Shown here one piece after another: positions 47,767 to 59,335 of a stretch of 64,000 bases of DNA. The notes beneath the pieces are model-generated. The model searched no databases and was not told the origin of the DNA. It saw only the letters and a list, made by a program, of their open reading frames with translations. The DNA is from Erythrophleum ivorense. Its lineage: Eukaryota > Streptophyta > Magnoliopsida > Fabales > Fabaceae. A program made the position numbers and the translations under genes. The stretch lies in assembly GCA_026724425.1 (NCBI GenBank), contig JAIUCV010000008.1, forward strand, positions 26,737,470 through 26,801,469, given 5' to 3'. Position 1 is the stretch's first letter; every line of letters begins with the position of its first letter.

Positions 47767-47927
47767 ATGGCTTAAATGTTTAGTTAGAAGTGTGTAATCT
47801 TTAGTAGTCCTCGATTAAGCATTAGTTAGTTAATTAGTTAAAATTTTTGTTCATTCTATCATTTGCTTTTGCTTTTTGTTTAAAGTAATATAGTTGGGTG
47901 AATTTTTCTTTATAGGTACCATGATAT

Positions 47928-49562
47928 ATGCTGAAGCGATCCCCTACAAGGAAGAAGCGCACAACAAAGAAAATTTGTGATCTTGTGGTGAACTTAAACC
48001 TTGAAGAAACTTCTTCTAAAGTTCAAAATTCAGTAAGTGAAGAAATGGCTCAAGAAGGGAATCAAAATCAGTCTATAAAAGACTTTGTGGGCCGTACTAT
48101 GAAGGGCACTCTATCTAGCATAGTAGTGCCAGACTTTCAAGCTTTTAACTTTGAGTTAAAGCCCGTGATGATTTCGATGTTGTAGCTCAATGGCCAATTC
48201 ACTGGAGAGAGGTCTGATAAAGATCCCAACTGTCATATTCTATCATTTTTGGGAGTGTGCAATTCATTTAAGCAGAATGGGGTACCAAGGGATGTTCTGA
48301 GATTTCGACTATTCCTACTTTCTCTACAAGGAAAGGCTAAGGAGTGGTTATTGACTCTGCCGGAAGGTTCAATTGATACTTGGGATAAGCTAGAGGCGAG
48401 GTTCAGAGCTCACTTCATTCTAAACAACAAAATAACGGATGCCCGTCGTGAGCTTATCAACTTCAAGCAAGCTTCAGATGAACACTTATATGCTGCATGG
48501 CAGAGGTACAAGCATTTGCTTCGCCAATGCCCAAGCCATGGGATGGATAACTGTGCTATTATTCAGAATTTCTGCACGCGTCTAACTCCACAAACTGATA
48601 CAATGTTGGACGCTATTTTAAATGGGCGTTGGGATGAAATGCCTGTAGATGATATTGTTCAGGCATTTGACACATTATCTGAAAGCTATGTGCAAAGAGG
48701 AGGTGACAGAAGGGTGAGTGCGAATGTTGCCAATACACAAGAAGACTCCTCTATTCTACTTGCAACTATTCTCTCTGCTCTGAACAAGAGATTTGATATG
48801 CTAAAATCTCAAGTACAGCAAAGTCAACATATGAATGTGTGTTCTACTCAAGTGGCCCCAATTACTTGTGAAAACTGTGGGGATCTACACTCAGTGGATT
48901 ATTGTCCCTTGGCATCTTCAGAATCAGTTCACTATGTGGGGAACTTTCCAAAAAATCAGAATCCCTACTCTAATAATTACAATCTTGGGTGGCAGAATCA
49001 TCCAAACTTCTCTTGGAAGCATGGCCCAGCACTGAATCAACCAGCATCTTCTTCAGGTGTTAAGCCTACTCAACCACCAGGTTTTGCTCAACCTGTGAGG
49101 CAAAATGTACCTATTCACGAACCTAAGATGAATTTGGAAGATGCCTTGGCCAAATTCATTAGCATCCAAAGTAAGTAAAATGAAGAACAAGCTCAAGTGA
49201 ATGCTAGAGTTGACACCTCCTTGAGAAATTTAGAGTTGCAAATGGGTTAATTAGCTTCAGCAATGAATTCATTAAGACAAGGGAGATTGCCAAGTGATAC
49301 GGTGCCTAATCTTAGAAGAGAAGGCAAGGAAGAGTGTAAGGGTATAACTCTTCGAAGTGGAAAAGTGTTGCTAGATATTCAGGCACCAAGGGTGGTTAGC
49401 CACACACCTACATCAAATGCTCTTGAAGAGGATGATAAAGGTGAAATTGCTATAGAGGAGAAGAGTGATGATAAAAGAATAGGAGGAGAACATGTGGATG
49501 CATCAGTTGAAAAGAAGAGAAAAGTGAGTAGTGAAGAAGTAAAAAAACCATATGGATGTTGA
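47928..49562 (+). pseudogene. Athila gag with in-frame stops
   Basis: One reading frame from the ATG at 47928 to 49562 is interrupted by TAG at 48183, TAA at 49176 and TAA at 49248. The first part has a basic N-terminus (RSPTRKKRTTKK) and the lead-in FELKPVMISML. The main part (48249-49178) is the Retrotrans_gag domain, with FRLFLLSLQGKAKEWLLTLP, TWDKLEARF and RRELINFKQ, then a single CxxC-type knuckle (CENCGDLHSVDYC). The last part includes EGKEECKGITLRSGK, a block conserved before the protease of Athila elements. All three stops are one C-to-T change from Gln codons. The frame then shifts at an A-run near 49540. Confidence 0.9.
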
Positions 49563-51417
49563 TAAGGGTGAGAAACAAGGAGAGAAACTGCAAACATTAC
49601 CAAGGACAATACCTCCATTACCATTTCCTCAAAGACTTCAAAAGAAGGTGGAAGATAAGCAATATCAAAAATTTTTGGAAGTGTTCAAGCAACTTCATAT
49701 AAATATTCCATTTTCAGAAGCTTTGGAGTACATGCCTAAGTATGTCAAGTTTTTAGAAGAGATGCTGAGCAAGAAGCGAAGATTTGGCGAATTTGAAACT
49801 ATAGCACTTACTGAAGAGTGCAGCAAAATAATCAACCCACGGATTCCAATGAAGTGTAAAGATCTGGGTAGCTTCTCTGTGCCTTGTAAAATAGGTACTC
49901 ATTTTCAAGGTAAAGCTTTGTGTGATCTTGGAGCCAGTGTCAATCTCATGCCATTATCTATCTTTGAGAAATTGCAACTTGGTGAGGCAAGACCCACTAT
50001 AGTAACATTGCAATTAGCGGATCGGAGCTTAGCATATCCAAGGGGTATAATTGAAGATATTTTAGTGAAGGTTGGTGAGTTCATATATCCAGCTGATTTC
50101 ATTGTTGTAGACTGTAAAGAAGATAAAGATAATCCATTGATTGTTGGTCGTCCATTCTTAGCTATAGCTAGAACTCTTATTGATGTAGAGAAAGGGCAAA
50201 TAGTGATGAGATTAGGGGATAAGCAGGTGGTGTTTAACATGGACAAAGCACTGAAATATCCTAGAGATGTTAAAGATTGCCTCAGAGTTTCAGTGATTGA
50301 TGATTTAGCTCAAGAACAATTTAATACAATGATAGCCCAAGATCCTATTGAAGTATTATTAATGGGAGTGAAGCATGAGAAAGTTGAAGCTAGTCATGAG
50401 GTAGCTCAAGTGCTTAATTTTTCAACCACTCGGGTTAAAAAGCATTGGCAAGTGGAATCTTTAGATTTGGCTTCCCGTTCAGTACCATCTCTTAAGCCTT
50501 CAATTGTGCAACCTCTGATTTTGGAGTTAAAACCTCTTCCTAAGCATCTGAAATATGCATATTTAGGGGATTTAGAGACACTTCCTGTCATCATTTCTAC
50601 ATCATTGGACTCTTACCAAGAACAAAGACTAATTGAAGTGTTAAAGAGTCATAAAAAGGCTTTAGGTTGGACAATTGCAGATATCAAAGGGATAAGCCCT
50701 TCAATTGTGATGCATAAAATTCTATTAGAGGAAGATCATAAGCCATCTATAGAGAATCAGAGGAGGCTTAACCCGATGATGAAGGAAGTTGTTAAGAAAG
50801 AAATCATCAAGTGGCTGGATGCCGGAACCATTTATCCAATTTTAGATAGTGCATGGGTCAGTCCAGTACAGTGTGTCCCTAAGAAAGGGGGAATGACAGT
50901 TGTGGCGAATGAAAAAGAAGAATTGATCTCCACAAGAACTGTCACTGGATGGGGAGTGTGCATGGACTACCAGAAATTAAACACAGCCACTAGAAAAGAT
51001 CATTTTCCTCTCCCCTTCATTGACCAAATGCTTGATAGGCTAGCGGGGAAGAAATATTTTTGTTTTCTGGATGGTTATTCAGGGTACAACCAAATTTCTA
51101 TAGCACCTGAAGACCAAGAGAAAATAACCTTTACCTGTCCCTATGGCACTTTTGCTTTCAGGAGAATGCTATTCGGGTTGTGTAACGCACCAGCAACCTT
51201 TCAAAGGTGCATGACATCAATCTTTTCTGATTTCATCAAAGATATCATGGAGATTTTTATGGATGATTTCTCTGTCTTTGGGGACTCATTTGAAGTTTGT
51301 TTGAAGAATCTCTCTAAGGTGCTTAAAAAGTGTGAGGAGACTGATTTAGTTTTGAATTGGGAAAAAATGCCATTTCATGATGAAAGAAGGAATAGTATTA
51401 GGACACAAGGTATCTAA
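49552..51417 (+). pseudogene. Athila protease and reverse transcriptase
   Basis: This 621-codon frame holds the aspartic protease with active site CDLGASVNLMPLS at about residues 128-140 and the flap-side IVGRPFLA near residue 197. RT follows: WVSPVQCVPKKGG, GVCMDYQKLNTATRKDHFPLP, CFLDGYSGYNQI, FGLCNAPATFQRCM and the catalytic FMDDFSVF near residue 570. The usual YxDD is FMDD, which is normal in this lineage. The reading frame is lost by a small indel near 51370 (after LNWEK), and RT continues in another frame. The protease and most of RT are intact, making it the best preserved coding segment in the window. Confidence 0.92.
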
Positions 51418-52648
51418 GGAGGGTTTGGAAGTAGATCGGGCCAAGAAGTTGCCTCCTCCTACGAGTGTCAAAAGAGTCTGAAGTTTTCTTGGGCATGTGG
51501 GGTTCTATAGAAGATTCATCAAAGATTTTTCAAAAATCTCGAAGCCCTTGTGCAAGCTATTAGAAAAAGATACTAAGTTCCTTTTTTATGATGATTGCTT
51601 GAAAAGTTTTGAAGAGCTAAAATGGAAGCTAGTGACTACACTGGTAATAGTTGCTCCGGATTCGTCATTGCCTTTTGAGATTATGTGTGATGCAAGTGAC
51701 TATGCAGTAGGAGCTGTTCTTGGACAAAGGCGAGATCAGGTTTTTCATTCTATCTACTATGCCAGCAGGACATTAGTGGATGCTCAGGTAAATTATTCTA
51801 CCACTGAGAAAGAAATATTAGCTATTGTTTTTGCTTTTGAGAAGTTTAGAGTTTATCTGTTGGGAGTCAAAGTTGTAGTACACACTGATCATGCTGCTAT
51901 TAAATATTTGTTGAGAAAGAAAGAATCCAAATCTAGATTGATTAGGTGGGTTTTACTACTTCAAGAGTTTGACTTGCATATAGTGGATAGGAAGGAAAGT
52001 GAAAACCTAGTGGCTGATCATCTGTCTAGGTTGGATCCTGAGTATGTTAGTGATAATAGGCTTGTGAATGATGTTTTTCCTTATGAATGCATTATGGCTG
52101 CTAATTTGCTAAATGTACCTTGGTATGCTGATTTAGCAAATTATATTGTCTATGAAGTTTTACTTCCTGAATTAAACTATTATCAAAAGAAGAAATTCTT
52201 GAATGAGGTCAAGCTTTACATCTGGGATGAGCCTTATTTGTTCAAAAGATGTGTAGATGGAGTTCTTAAGAAATGTGTTCCTGAGATTGAACAACATGAT
52301 ATTTTGATTGCATGCCATGCATCACCATTTGGGGGACATTTTAGTGGTAAGAAAACTGCTTTTAAAGTACTGCAATCTGGTTTTTATTGGCCTATATTGT
52401 TTAAGGATTCTCATTTGTTTGTTTCTCACTGTGATGCTTGTCAAAGATCCGGTAATATTTCTAAAAGACATGAACTTCCTCAAACCGGTATCTTTGAAGT
52501 TGAGTTATTTGATTTGTGGGGAATTAATTTTATGGGTCCCTTTGTTTCTTCTAGAGGCCAGCAATATATCTTAGTAGCAGTTGAATATATGAGTAAGTGG
52601 GTTGAGGCGGTAGCTTGCCAACATAATGATGCTCAAACAGTGGTGTGA
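51418..52648 (+). pseudogene. Athila end of RT, RNase H and integrase N-terminus
   Basis: A TGA at 51479 interrupts the frame, where related proteins have Arg before SFLGH. The open part from 51497 begins GFYRRFIKDFSKI (RT connection). RNase H follows with IMCDASDYAVGAVLGQR, NYSTTEKEILAIVFAFEKFR and HTDHAAIKYLL. A tether with ENLVADHLSRL leads to integrase with the HHCC finger (CHASPFGGHFSGKKT, then CDACQRSGNIS) and the first catalytic Asp in LWGINFMGPF. TGA at 52646 ends it, again at an Arg-type position. Confidence 0.9.
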
Positions 52649-53407
52649 TTTATAAAGAAAAATATTTTTTCTCGTTTTGGCACCCCTAGAGCTATCATTA
52701 GTGATGGTGGAACTCATTTTAATAACCGCTTGTTTAAGTCTTTGCTGGAAAAATATGGAGTTCACCACAAAATGACTTTAGCTTACCATCCTCAAACCAA
52801 TGGCCTCTATGAAGTATCTAATAGGGAGATCAAAATAATTTTAGAAAAAATAGTGAGTGTTAATAGGAAAGATTGGTCTGATAAGTTAGATGAAGCTTTA
52901 TGGGCATATAGGACAGCTTACAAAACACCAATTGGTATGTCTCCATATCAATTAGTGTTTGGTAAAGCTTGTCATTTGCCTTTAGAACTTGAGTATAAAG
53001 CTTTTTGGGCCATAAAGAAGTTGAATTTGGATTATAAAGATGCTAGTGAGAAGAGGTTGTTGGACCTTCATGAACTTCATGAATTCAGGTTGCAAGCTTA
53101 TGAGAGTTCTACATTATATAAGGAAAAGACAAAGATTTTGCATGATAGAAAGATTTTAAAAAGGGATTTGATACCTGGTGATTTAGTGTTATTGTATAAC
53201 TCTCGTTTGAGGTTGTTTTCAGGAAAGCTTAAGTCAAGGTGGTCTGGTCCTTTTAAGGTTGTGTCTACCACTACCTTTGGTGCTATTGAAATTCAAGATG
53301 AGAAAAGTGGAGAAACTTTTAAGGTAAATGGCCAACGCTTGAAGCATTACCTTGGTGGACCGGTGGATAGGATGAAGGCCAATGTGCAGCTCCAAGACTT
53401 CTCATAG
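52649..53407 (+). pseudogene. Athila integrase, catalytic core and C-terminus
   Basis: The same frame continues after the TGA at 52646: FIKKNIFSRFGTPRAIISDG holds the second catalytic Asp, and YHPQTNGLYEVSNREIK keeps the catalytic Glu. From about 52890 it has WSDKLDEALWAYRTAYKTPI and the Athila-type FGKACHLPLELEYKAFWAIK, then a C-terminal DNA-binding-like region with GDLVLLYNSRLRLF and GKLKSRWSGPFKV. It stops at 53405. There is no chromodomain, as expected for this non-chromovirus lineage. Confidence 0.9.
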
Positions 53408-55674
53408 AAGTGCCAAGATAGTCCGGCTGAAAGACTTTAAACTTAGCGCTCTTGGGAGGCAACCCAAGTGTCTTTTTCTTTATTCATTTCTTAGTTCATT
53501 TGCTAGTTTGTTGTAGATTTAATTGCTTGTTTTTATTTTGTAGATGGAGTAAATCTTCTTCCTAAAGAATCTTTTGGTTGAGAAGCATGAGGATGGATTG
53601 ATTCAAGGGGCAACAATCTCATAAAAAGAGGGAGTATTTCTTAACCCATTTAAATCTTTAATGGTGATATAGAAGTTTGAAGTTGTTGGTGATGAATTGT
53701 TTTGTTATGGGTTATTAAGAAAAATGTTGGGTTATTTAAGGGGAGTTGAATTGAGTAAGGTTTGGTTATGATTTGTTAAATTTTTTGGAACTTGAAAGAA
53801 AAATTCAAATCCTTGCTGATTTTTGGTTCTGTCTTGTTTAGCGATAGCATCTCTGATTTTAACGATCGCTAATCTCTACAGTCAATTTCCCCTATATTTT
53901 CCAGAAGTGCTTAATGCGGTAGCATTGTCTTGGGAAAGCGACAACATTTTTTTAAGTTTAGTGGGTTAGCTATCGCATACTCAGTTTTAGCGGTCGCTAA
54001 AAATGCTGCAGCATCCTCCCATACATTTTCCAGAATAGCATGATGCGATAGCTTGTTCTGAGCATGTGGCCGCATCTTTTCTTGTGTCATCTCTGGCCAA
54101 AAAAATAATGATAATAATAAAAAACAAATACCAAAAGAACAAAGTATTTAAAAATTTTTTTAAAAAAATTAAAAAAAATTAAGAAAAAAAAGAATATAAA
54201 TATATATAATAAAATAACAATAAAAAATAATAATAATAATAATAATATAATAAAAACAAACAGAAAACAATTTAAAAATAAATAATTTCAAAATCAAAAC
54301 AAAATTATATATATATAATATATTTTTTTATCATTGAATATAATATAATATTTAAAAAAAAAGACAAAAGCAAATTAGGTTTATCTCCACTAAAATTTTG
54401 CTTTGCCGTCAAATTCCCAGCTTTCCCCTTCCTTCACCATTTTCTCCATCGAGCAGCTTTCCTAGTTGCCAGCTCCAGCTCGCTGCCTTCCAGCTCGCCA
54501 TTCCCAATCTTCTCCATTTCGAGCTGTCTCGCCTTCCCAATCCTGCTTCCAGTTGCATTATCCTCGGCAAAGCCCTCATATTTTTGTTCTTCCCCATCTC
54601 CATTCCCATTGCCATTCCTTGTTGCTTCCTCTGGTAAGATTCAGTTCGAGAATTTCTTCATCTGGTAAGTTCCATGATGCTCTGTTCAGTGTAGCTTTTG
54701 GTTATCTGGTATACTCTGTTGGTTGTAGCTGATTTAGATGTTTCATTTCAAGCATTTTGGGCTGGCTCGAGGATTATTTTAGGTGCTCAGAATATCATTG
54801 AAGCCATGCTATTTAATTGTGAATTGTTGCTCTGTATAGCTTAATTGAGTCTACATGAAAAATAATGCAACATACTTTACCTGGTTTGTTCATTGGCTAG
54901 CTCAACTTTGGATTTAAGTGCTGTCATATCTATTAGTTGATTGCAAAGTTTGTTGAATGATTACTATGGAGGTTTACCTATTGGTTTTGGTATTCATTTG
55001 GTAAAGCTTGCATCTTTCTTTTGTTCTTTTGTTTGGTTTACTTGGTCTGAAATTTTTGGTTAGATTTTAGGAAAGCCTTGGATGAAGTGGGTTTGGTTTC
55101 CAGTTTCTCTTTCCCATTTGTGCCACATGCTTTGTCTCACATTCATGATGAGTTGTTTCTAGTTTGTTGCTTCATATGTAATGCCTCTATTTTGCATTTC
55201 AGTTTCTGCATCTTTGGGTGATACTTCTGCCTCTTATTCTCTGTCCTATGTTTGCAATCATTTTGTTTTCTCTACGGGTAGCACCCTGCATTCTCTATTT
55301 TTCTTATTTTGCATCTATGCCAAGTATAGCTTGTTGCTCTGACTGCTTTTGCTGCTTTAATATGCTGAAAGGTCTCTAGAGTTTATCATTTTAATGTGTT
55401 TTGTTCATGATCTTAGGTGGAATTAAATGGTGAATTAAAATTCAATTTCACATGGCTGAATATGCTGGGAATTGTTATGGTTTGTTTGTGCCAATTTTGT
55501 GTTGATGGATTGATTGGTTCTGTACTTACCTATTTCTTTTGACTTCTCTATCTACAGATGACAGGTTCTGATGCCTATATACCTCTCTCCTTCTCTCTTT
55601 TCTTTCTTCTCCACACTTTCAGGAAAGTCTCAGTATCTCATCTCTTCTCCCTCCTTTGCTTATTGTCATGTTTA
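53408..55674 (+). other. Athila post-pol region without an env-like frame
   Basis: Many Athila elements have an envelope-like frame here; none is visible, and the longest frames (70-88 codons at 54398, 54466 and 55558) lack recognisable domains. 53856-54080 has an imperfect ~128-bp tandem duplication rich in GCGATAGC and AGCGGTCGCT motifs. 54100-54365 is A-rich low complexity. 54380-54660 is CT-rich with several TCTGGTAAG donor-like sites, and 54700-55550 is T/G-rich mixed sequence resembling plant 5' leader or intron DNA. Confidence 0.55.
53856..54085. repeat. ~128-bp tandem duplication with GCGATAGC/AGCGGTCGCT motifs
   Basis: Two units share TTTTAACGATCGCTAA versus TTTTAGCGGTCGCTAA, ATTTTCCAGAA at 53896 and 54024, and TGCGGTAGCATTGTCT versus TGCGATAGCTTGTTCT. 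About eight related CG-containing octamers occur in some 240 bp. Confidence 0.65.
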
Positions 55675-55715
55675 TTCACATTGAGGACAATGTGTGATTT
55701 AAGTGTAGGAGAAAG
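55675..55715 (+). other. Second Athila 3'-end motif (relic of a polypurine tract)
   Basis: CACATTGAGGACAATGTGTG followed by ATTTAAGTGTAGGAGAAAGG resembles the motif before the real polypurine tract (TTGAGGACAAGC, CTAAGTGTGGGGGAG at 56523-56555). The first half is a short inverted repeat. Confidence 0.55.
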
Positions 55716-56034
55716 GTGTTTACTAAAGTTGATTTTTGTATCTAGAATGAAATTGATGAGAAAACAATAGAATGGCTACAATGTTTTTGAGGATGTAATT
55801 GAGTTTAATTTCCCTCTTATTTGTTTATGGCAATTCTTGTGGCAAGTAGTTAAAACTTGTGTGATTTAATTATAGGAGCTAGGTTAAGTGCTAATATAAT
55901 TTGATTGCGATCCTGCTCATGAATTTGTATAATGGGATTGGGGTTGCTAGTTAGAAGAGCAATATTCCCTTGTGAAAATCTGTGTAAAAAAAAATTTATA
56001 GATATATAATAATAAAGATTCTTCTCCTCTAGTG

Positions 56035-56195
56035 GAAGCTACCTAGTAACCGGGGGCTTTCATCACCAATGTTAGCTTTCACGTAAAACAGTAGTGGAAC
56101 ATATGAGTATGCAAAGCACCCTAACTGTGTCACCTTAATCTGAGTAACCGGGTGACTTCATTACAAATATTGTCATTCGCGTAAAAAGGATTTAG
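56035..56195. repeat. Duplicated AGTAACCGGG motif in the Athila 3' region
   Basis: AGTAACCGGGGGCTTTCATC with AGCTTTCACGTAAAA recurs about 105 bp later as AGTAACCGGGTGACTTCATT with TCATTCGCGTAAAA. Its role is unknown. Confidence 0.6.
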
Positions 56196-56540
56196 AAGAC
56201 AAGGAAGGGAAGAAAATCTCTTAAAAGAAAAAAAAAAGAGAAAGGAAAAGAACAAAATGATACTTGTAAAAAAAAGAAATAAAAGAAGGGGATGATCTCT
56301 TCTATATTAGAATTTCAATTCTCATTTTATGAGTACGTGGGTTGACCTTGCAAATTGTATCGGAAATGTGTAAATTGTGAAGTTAAGTCACGCTTGTTTA
56401 GCTTCTTAGTTACACAAGGTTGCTGGATTCAAGTATGAGGGAATTTTTAAGCTAGAATTAAATGTCTAATATACTGTGTTATTTTATTGTTTGTTTTGAA
56501 AGTATGGATAAATGAATTTTGCTTGAGGACAAGCAATTAT

Positions 56541-56555
56541 CTAAGTGTGGGGGAG
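56541..56555 (+). promoter_or_regulatory. Polypurine tract of the Athila element
   Basis: CTAAGTGTGGGGGAG abuts the 3' LTR start TGATGACTCCC. Confidence 0.88.
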
Positions 56556-57799
56556 TGATGACTCCCAATATTTAGTATTAATTATAGTTAATTGGATTTA
56601 ATTTGGGAGTCATTCATTAAAGTTTTAATGGGATTTATTCATTATTTGTAAATAATTTTTCAAATCAAAAGTGAAAGAGAGAAATGAAGTTAATTGTGAA
56701 TAATTATGATTGAGTAGATGTTGCCTTAATAGAAAATATTTCTTGTTTCAGAATTTTATTCAATGATAAGCTCCAGACAAAGAAGCGGTCGCTTTATCTG
56801 AAGAAGCGGCCGCTAAATTCGGCGTCAAAACTCTGCGTTTTGATTAATGAGGATACAAAACACGAATTGCAGCTAGGTTTTCATTCATTCTACGACAGAG
56901 GGGGGTTCTGAACGTCCAGGAGGCATTTTTGGGTGGTCTTTGGAGGTTTTTCAAGCTTGGAGGAGTGAAGGAAGAGGAAGAATCAAGGGGGAGTTCAACT
57001 TTCTGCATTTCTCTCATCCATTTGTTTGCTTTTTCTGTTTCTCTTCATCTTCTCCATGTATTTGATTGGGATTCACTGTAGATTTAGCTATGTGTAGCTA
57101 AACTTTTCTTTACCTAGAGCACTATGAACTTAATGTGAACTAAATCTTTGTTTTACTTGTTGATTGTAATGATTGGAGCTTTGTGTATCCTACTCTTGCT
57201 TAATGCTTACTTAGGGATTGGCCACCTCTTGGAATTGATTTGGGTAATTGGAATTTACCTTGAAAAAGGAATTCTAATTGGACCTAAGAGTTGGATAGAT
57301 TAAGTTAGATTATTCTAATTTGTAATTGGGATAGAAATATACCTAATTTCCTTAATTGGTTTGTAGAGAGTTATGGTTTGTAATGCACTCTAACCTAATT
57401 CTAGGGACACTTAGAGTTTAGGGAAGAGTAGGGCTATAATTACATCGACGAACTGTTATAGCTTATGAATCTCTTAACCCACAAGGTGATAATTAATTGC
57501 AATTGAATAAGTAATTAAGTTCTAGTAAGTATCAAGGGAATAGTGACTCTATGTAGCTTTAAAACCTTAGATTTTTGTCTAAATTTTCTTTGCCAACCAA
57601 GTTTTTTTTAATTTGTTTTGGTTAAAAATTAGTTTTAAATCATGAATTGTTTAATTGGTAGCTTAACGTGGATGAAAGTGGGTTGTACATTGCTAATTGC
57701 ATTTAAATCATTTTTCGTGGGAACGATACTCATACTTATCATTGAACTACTTGAACCGACCCGTGCACTTGCGGAAACACATATAATTTTTTGTAGTCA
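56556..57799 (+). repeat. 3' LTR of the Athila element
   Basis: Direct repeat of 46497-47741, followed by the target duplication GGAAG. Confidence 0.92.
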
Positions 57800-58505
57800 G
57801 GAAGGAATATAATTTCAACCTCACACCTATTTGCATACATGACAAAATAATAATAATGAAAGATAAAATAAAATAAAAATAATAATGATAATAGTTTCTT
57901 AAGAATAAATGAATTAAATAATGAATTAAATAATGATGAAATGAAATATTAAATTTAGAAAAATTAAAATTTATTTAATACCATATAAGCTTCAATGAAA
58001 TACATTTCTTAGAAGTATTAAAAATATAATATATAAGTTAACTTTATCAATAGTAAATTCTATAAAATATATAGAAAAAAACTAACATTTATAAAATGAA
58101 GGTATAAAAGATTATAATATATATCTATTAGTTGTACATACCAAGTATCAAGATTCACAAAAATATGTAAAAGTAATATACATAAAATAATATATATAAT
58201 ATATAATCTATAGGGAAACTTAATATGTTAAAGAAAATTACATTAACATATGCGAAGAAATATGTGCCATCAAAAGAATGGTCTTTTCATAAAAGTCCTT
58301 CACGGTAATTCAAACAATTGATGAATGGATTGAAAAATAAGCGACGTCAAAGTGCGAAAATCAAATCGCCGACGCTACATGTCCGAAATTCAAGAGGCCT
58401 GTGTGATGTAACGAGGCTTAGCTTATCTTTCATTAATTAGGCAAAATCCCAACCTTACACCTCCATTCATACGTGGCATAATCTAATGGAGCATCAATGA
58501 ATATA
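57800..58505. other. AT-rich flank right of Athila
   Basis: After the target duplication the sequence is AT-rich and non-coding. It may hold the remaining U3 side of the family A LTR, but I found no clear end of that LTR. No gene is seen. Confidence 0.45.
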
Positions 58506-58798
58506 CTCCCTCCAGTACTTTTTATAAGTGAATCTGAAAAGATTTTTTTGTCCCAAAATATAAGAAATATAATATATTTTTTTACTTCATTAAATAATAA
58601 ATTTTTTTTTACCCTTTATTTATTATTACACTCAATACACTTAACAATGAATAATATTTTCTCATACAAAATGAAGATGAGTAAAATAAGAAAGAATCAT
58701 CAAATTTAAACTTAATCAATGAGTTAAACTGATATTAACTGTTTTTCTTAATATTAGTGAAATAATTTTTTGTCTCTAATAAAAAAGACTAGAGGGAG
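58506..58798. mobile_element. Stowaway-like MITE
   Basis: The left end CTCCCTCCAGTACTTTTTAT and the reversed right end CTCCCTCTAGTCTTTTTTAT match at about 17 of 20 positions. TA dinucleotides flank the 293-bp unit (58504-58505 and 58799-58800). CTCCCTCC ends with TA duplications are typical of Stowaway elements mobilised by Tc1/mariner transposases. It has no coding capacity. Confidence 0.85.
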
Positions 58799-58800
58799 TA

Positions 58801-59335
58801 TATAGCAAGCTTCTTCTCTTTTTTCCAGGGAGCTAGGCTTGGTAATAGTGACGAGAGATGCAATGTGGACAGTGAGAGAGAGGGAGAAATTCGGACAAAT
58901 AGTGCGAGCCAAGAGAAAGGAGAGACTTGAATCGTATGAAGTACTACAAGAGATGAAGCGAAGAGAGAGAAAGAGAAAGATAGGTGGGACTCATTTCTGG
59001 CATGTGGGTCCCACATGTAAGTCTTATTTTTTTTCTCACTCTCCACCTCATTAAAGTACTTCAGGTGATCCTTTTCAAGAAAGGAGAAAGGCACGAGTAA
59101 ATTGAGAGAGACTAAGAGAGCAGCAGTAGCAACAGAAAGTGAAAAAGAAATGAGGAACTGGAAGGGAAGGGGAAAGAAAAAAAAAAAAAGAAACATATGT
59201 TGAAAGGCAAGTTTAAATTGAGAGAGACTGAGAGAGCAGTAGCAGCAGTAGAAAGTGAAAAAGAAAGGAAGAACGGGAAGGGAAAAGAAGGGGGGAAGAA
59301 ACATACGTTGAAAGAGCAAGTTTATTTGAAAGTAA
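58801..59335. repeat. GA-rich block with ~115-bp tandem duplication
   Basis: Purine-rich sequence rich in AGAGAGA. From 59089 a unit (AAATTGAGAGAGACT, AGAAAGTGAAAAAGAAA, GAAGGGAA, GAAACATA-GTTGAAAG) occurs twice in tandem, the second copy starting near 59210. The 176-codon minus-strand frame across it is low complexity (Phe/Ser/Leu-rich) and not a credible gene. Confidence 0.7.

Larger units (their letters stand above)
46497..57799 (+). mobile_element. Athila-type Ty3/gypsy retrotransposon, complete but mutated
   Basis: LTRs of 1245 and 1244 bp start TGATGACTCCCAATATTTAG and end in GTGGTCA or GTAGTCA. A perfect 5-bp duplication, GGAAG, flanks the 11.3-kb element (46492-46496 and 57800-57804). 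It has a tRNA-Asp-type primer-binding site, gag, protease, RT, RNase H and integrase in gypsy order, a 3.1-kb region after pol and a polypurine tract. The LTRs differ at about 35 positions (roughly 3%, hand count), so this is the youngest full insertion here. Five nonsense codons and two frameshifts make it non-autonomous. Athila elements favour pericentromeric heterochromatin. Confidence 0.95.

Noticed and set aside
54398..55770. Possible envelope-like gene of Athila
   Set aside because: The frames are under 90 codons, broken, without a signal peptide plus membrane anchor combination and without conserved blocks.
58789..59319. 176-codon minus-strand frame
   Set aside because: It overlaps a GA-rich tandem duplication and is mostly Phe/Ser/Leu; no recognisable protein.
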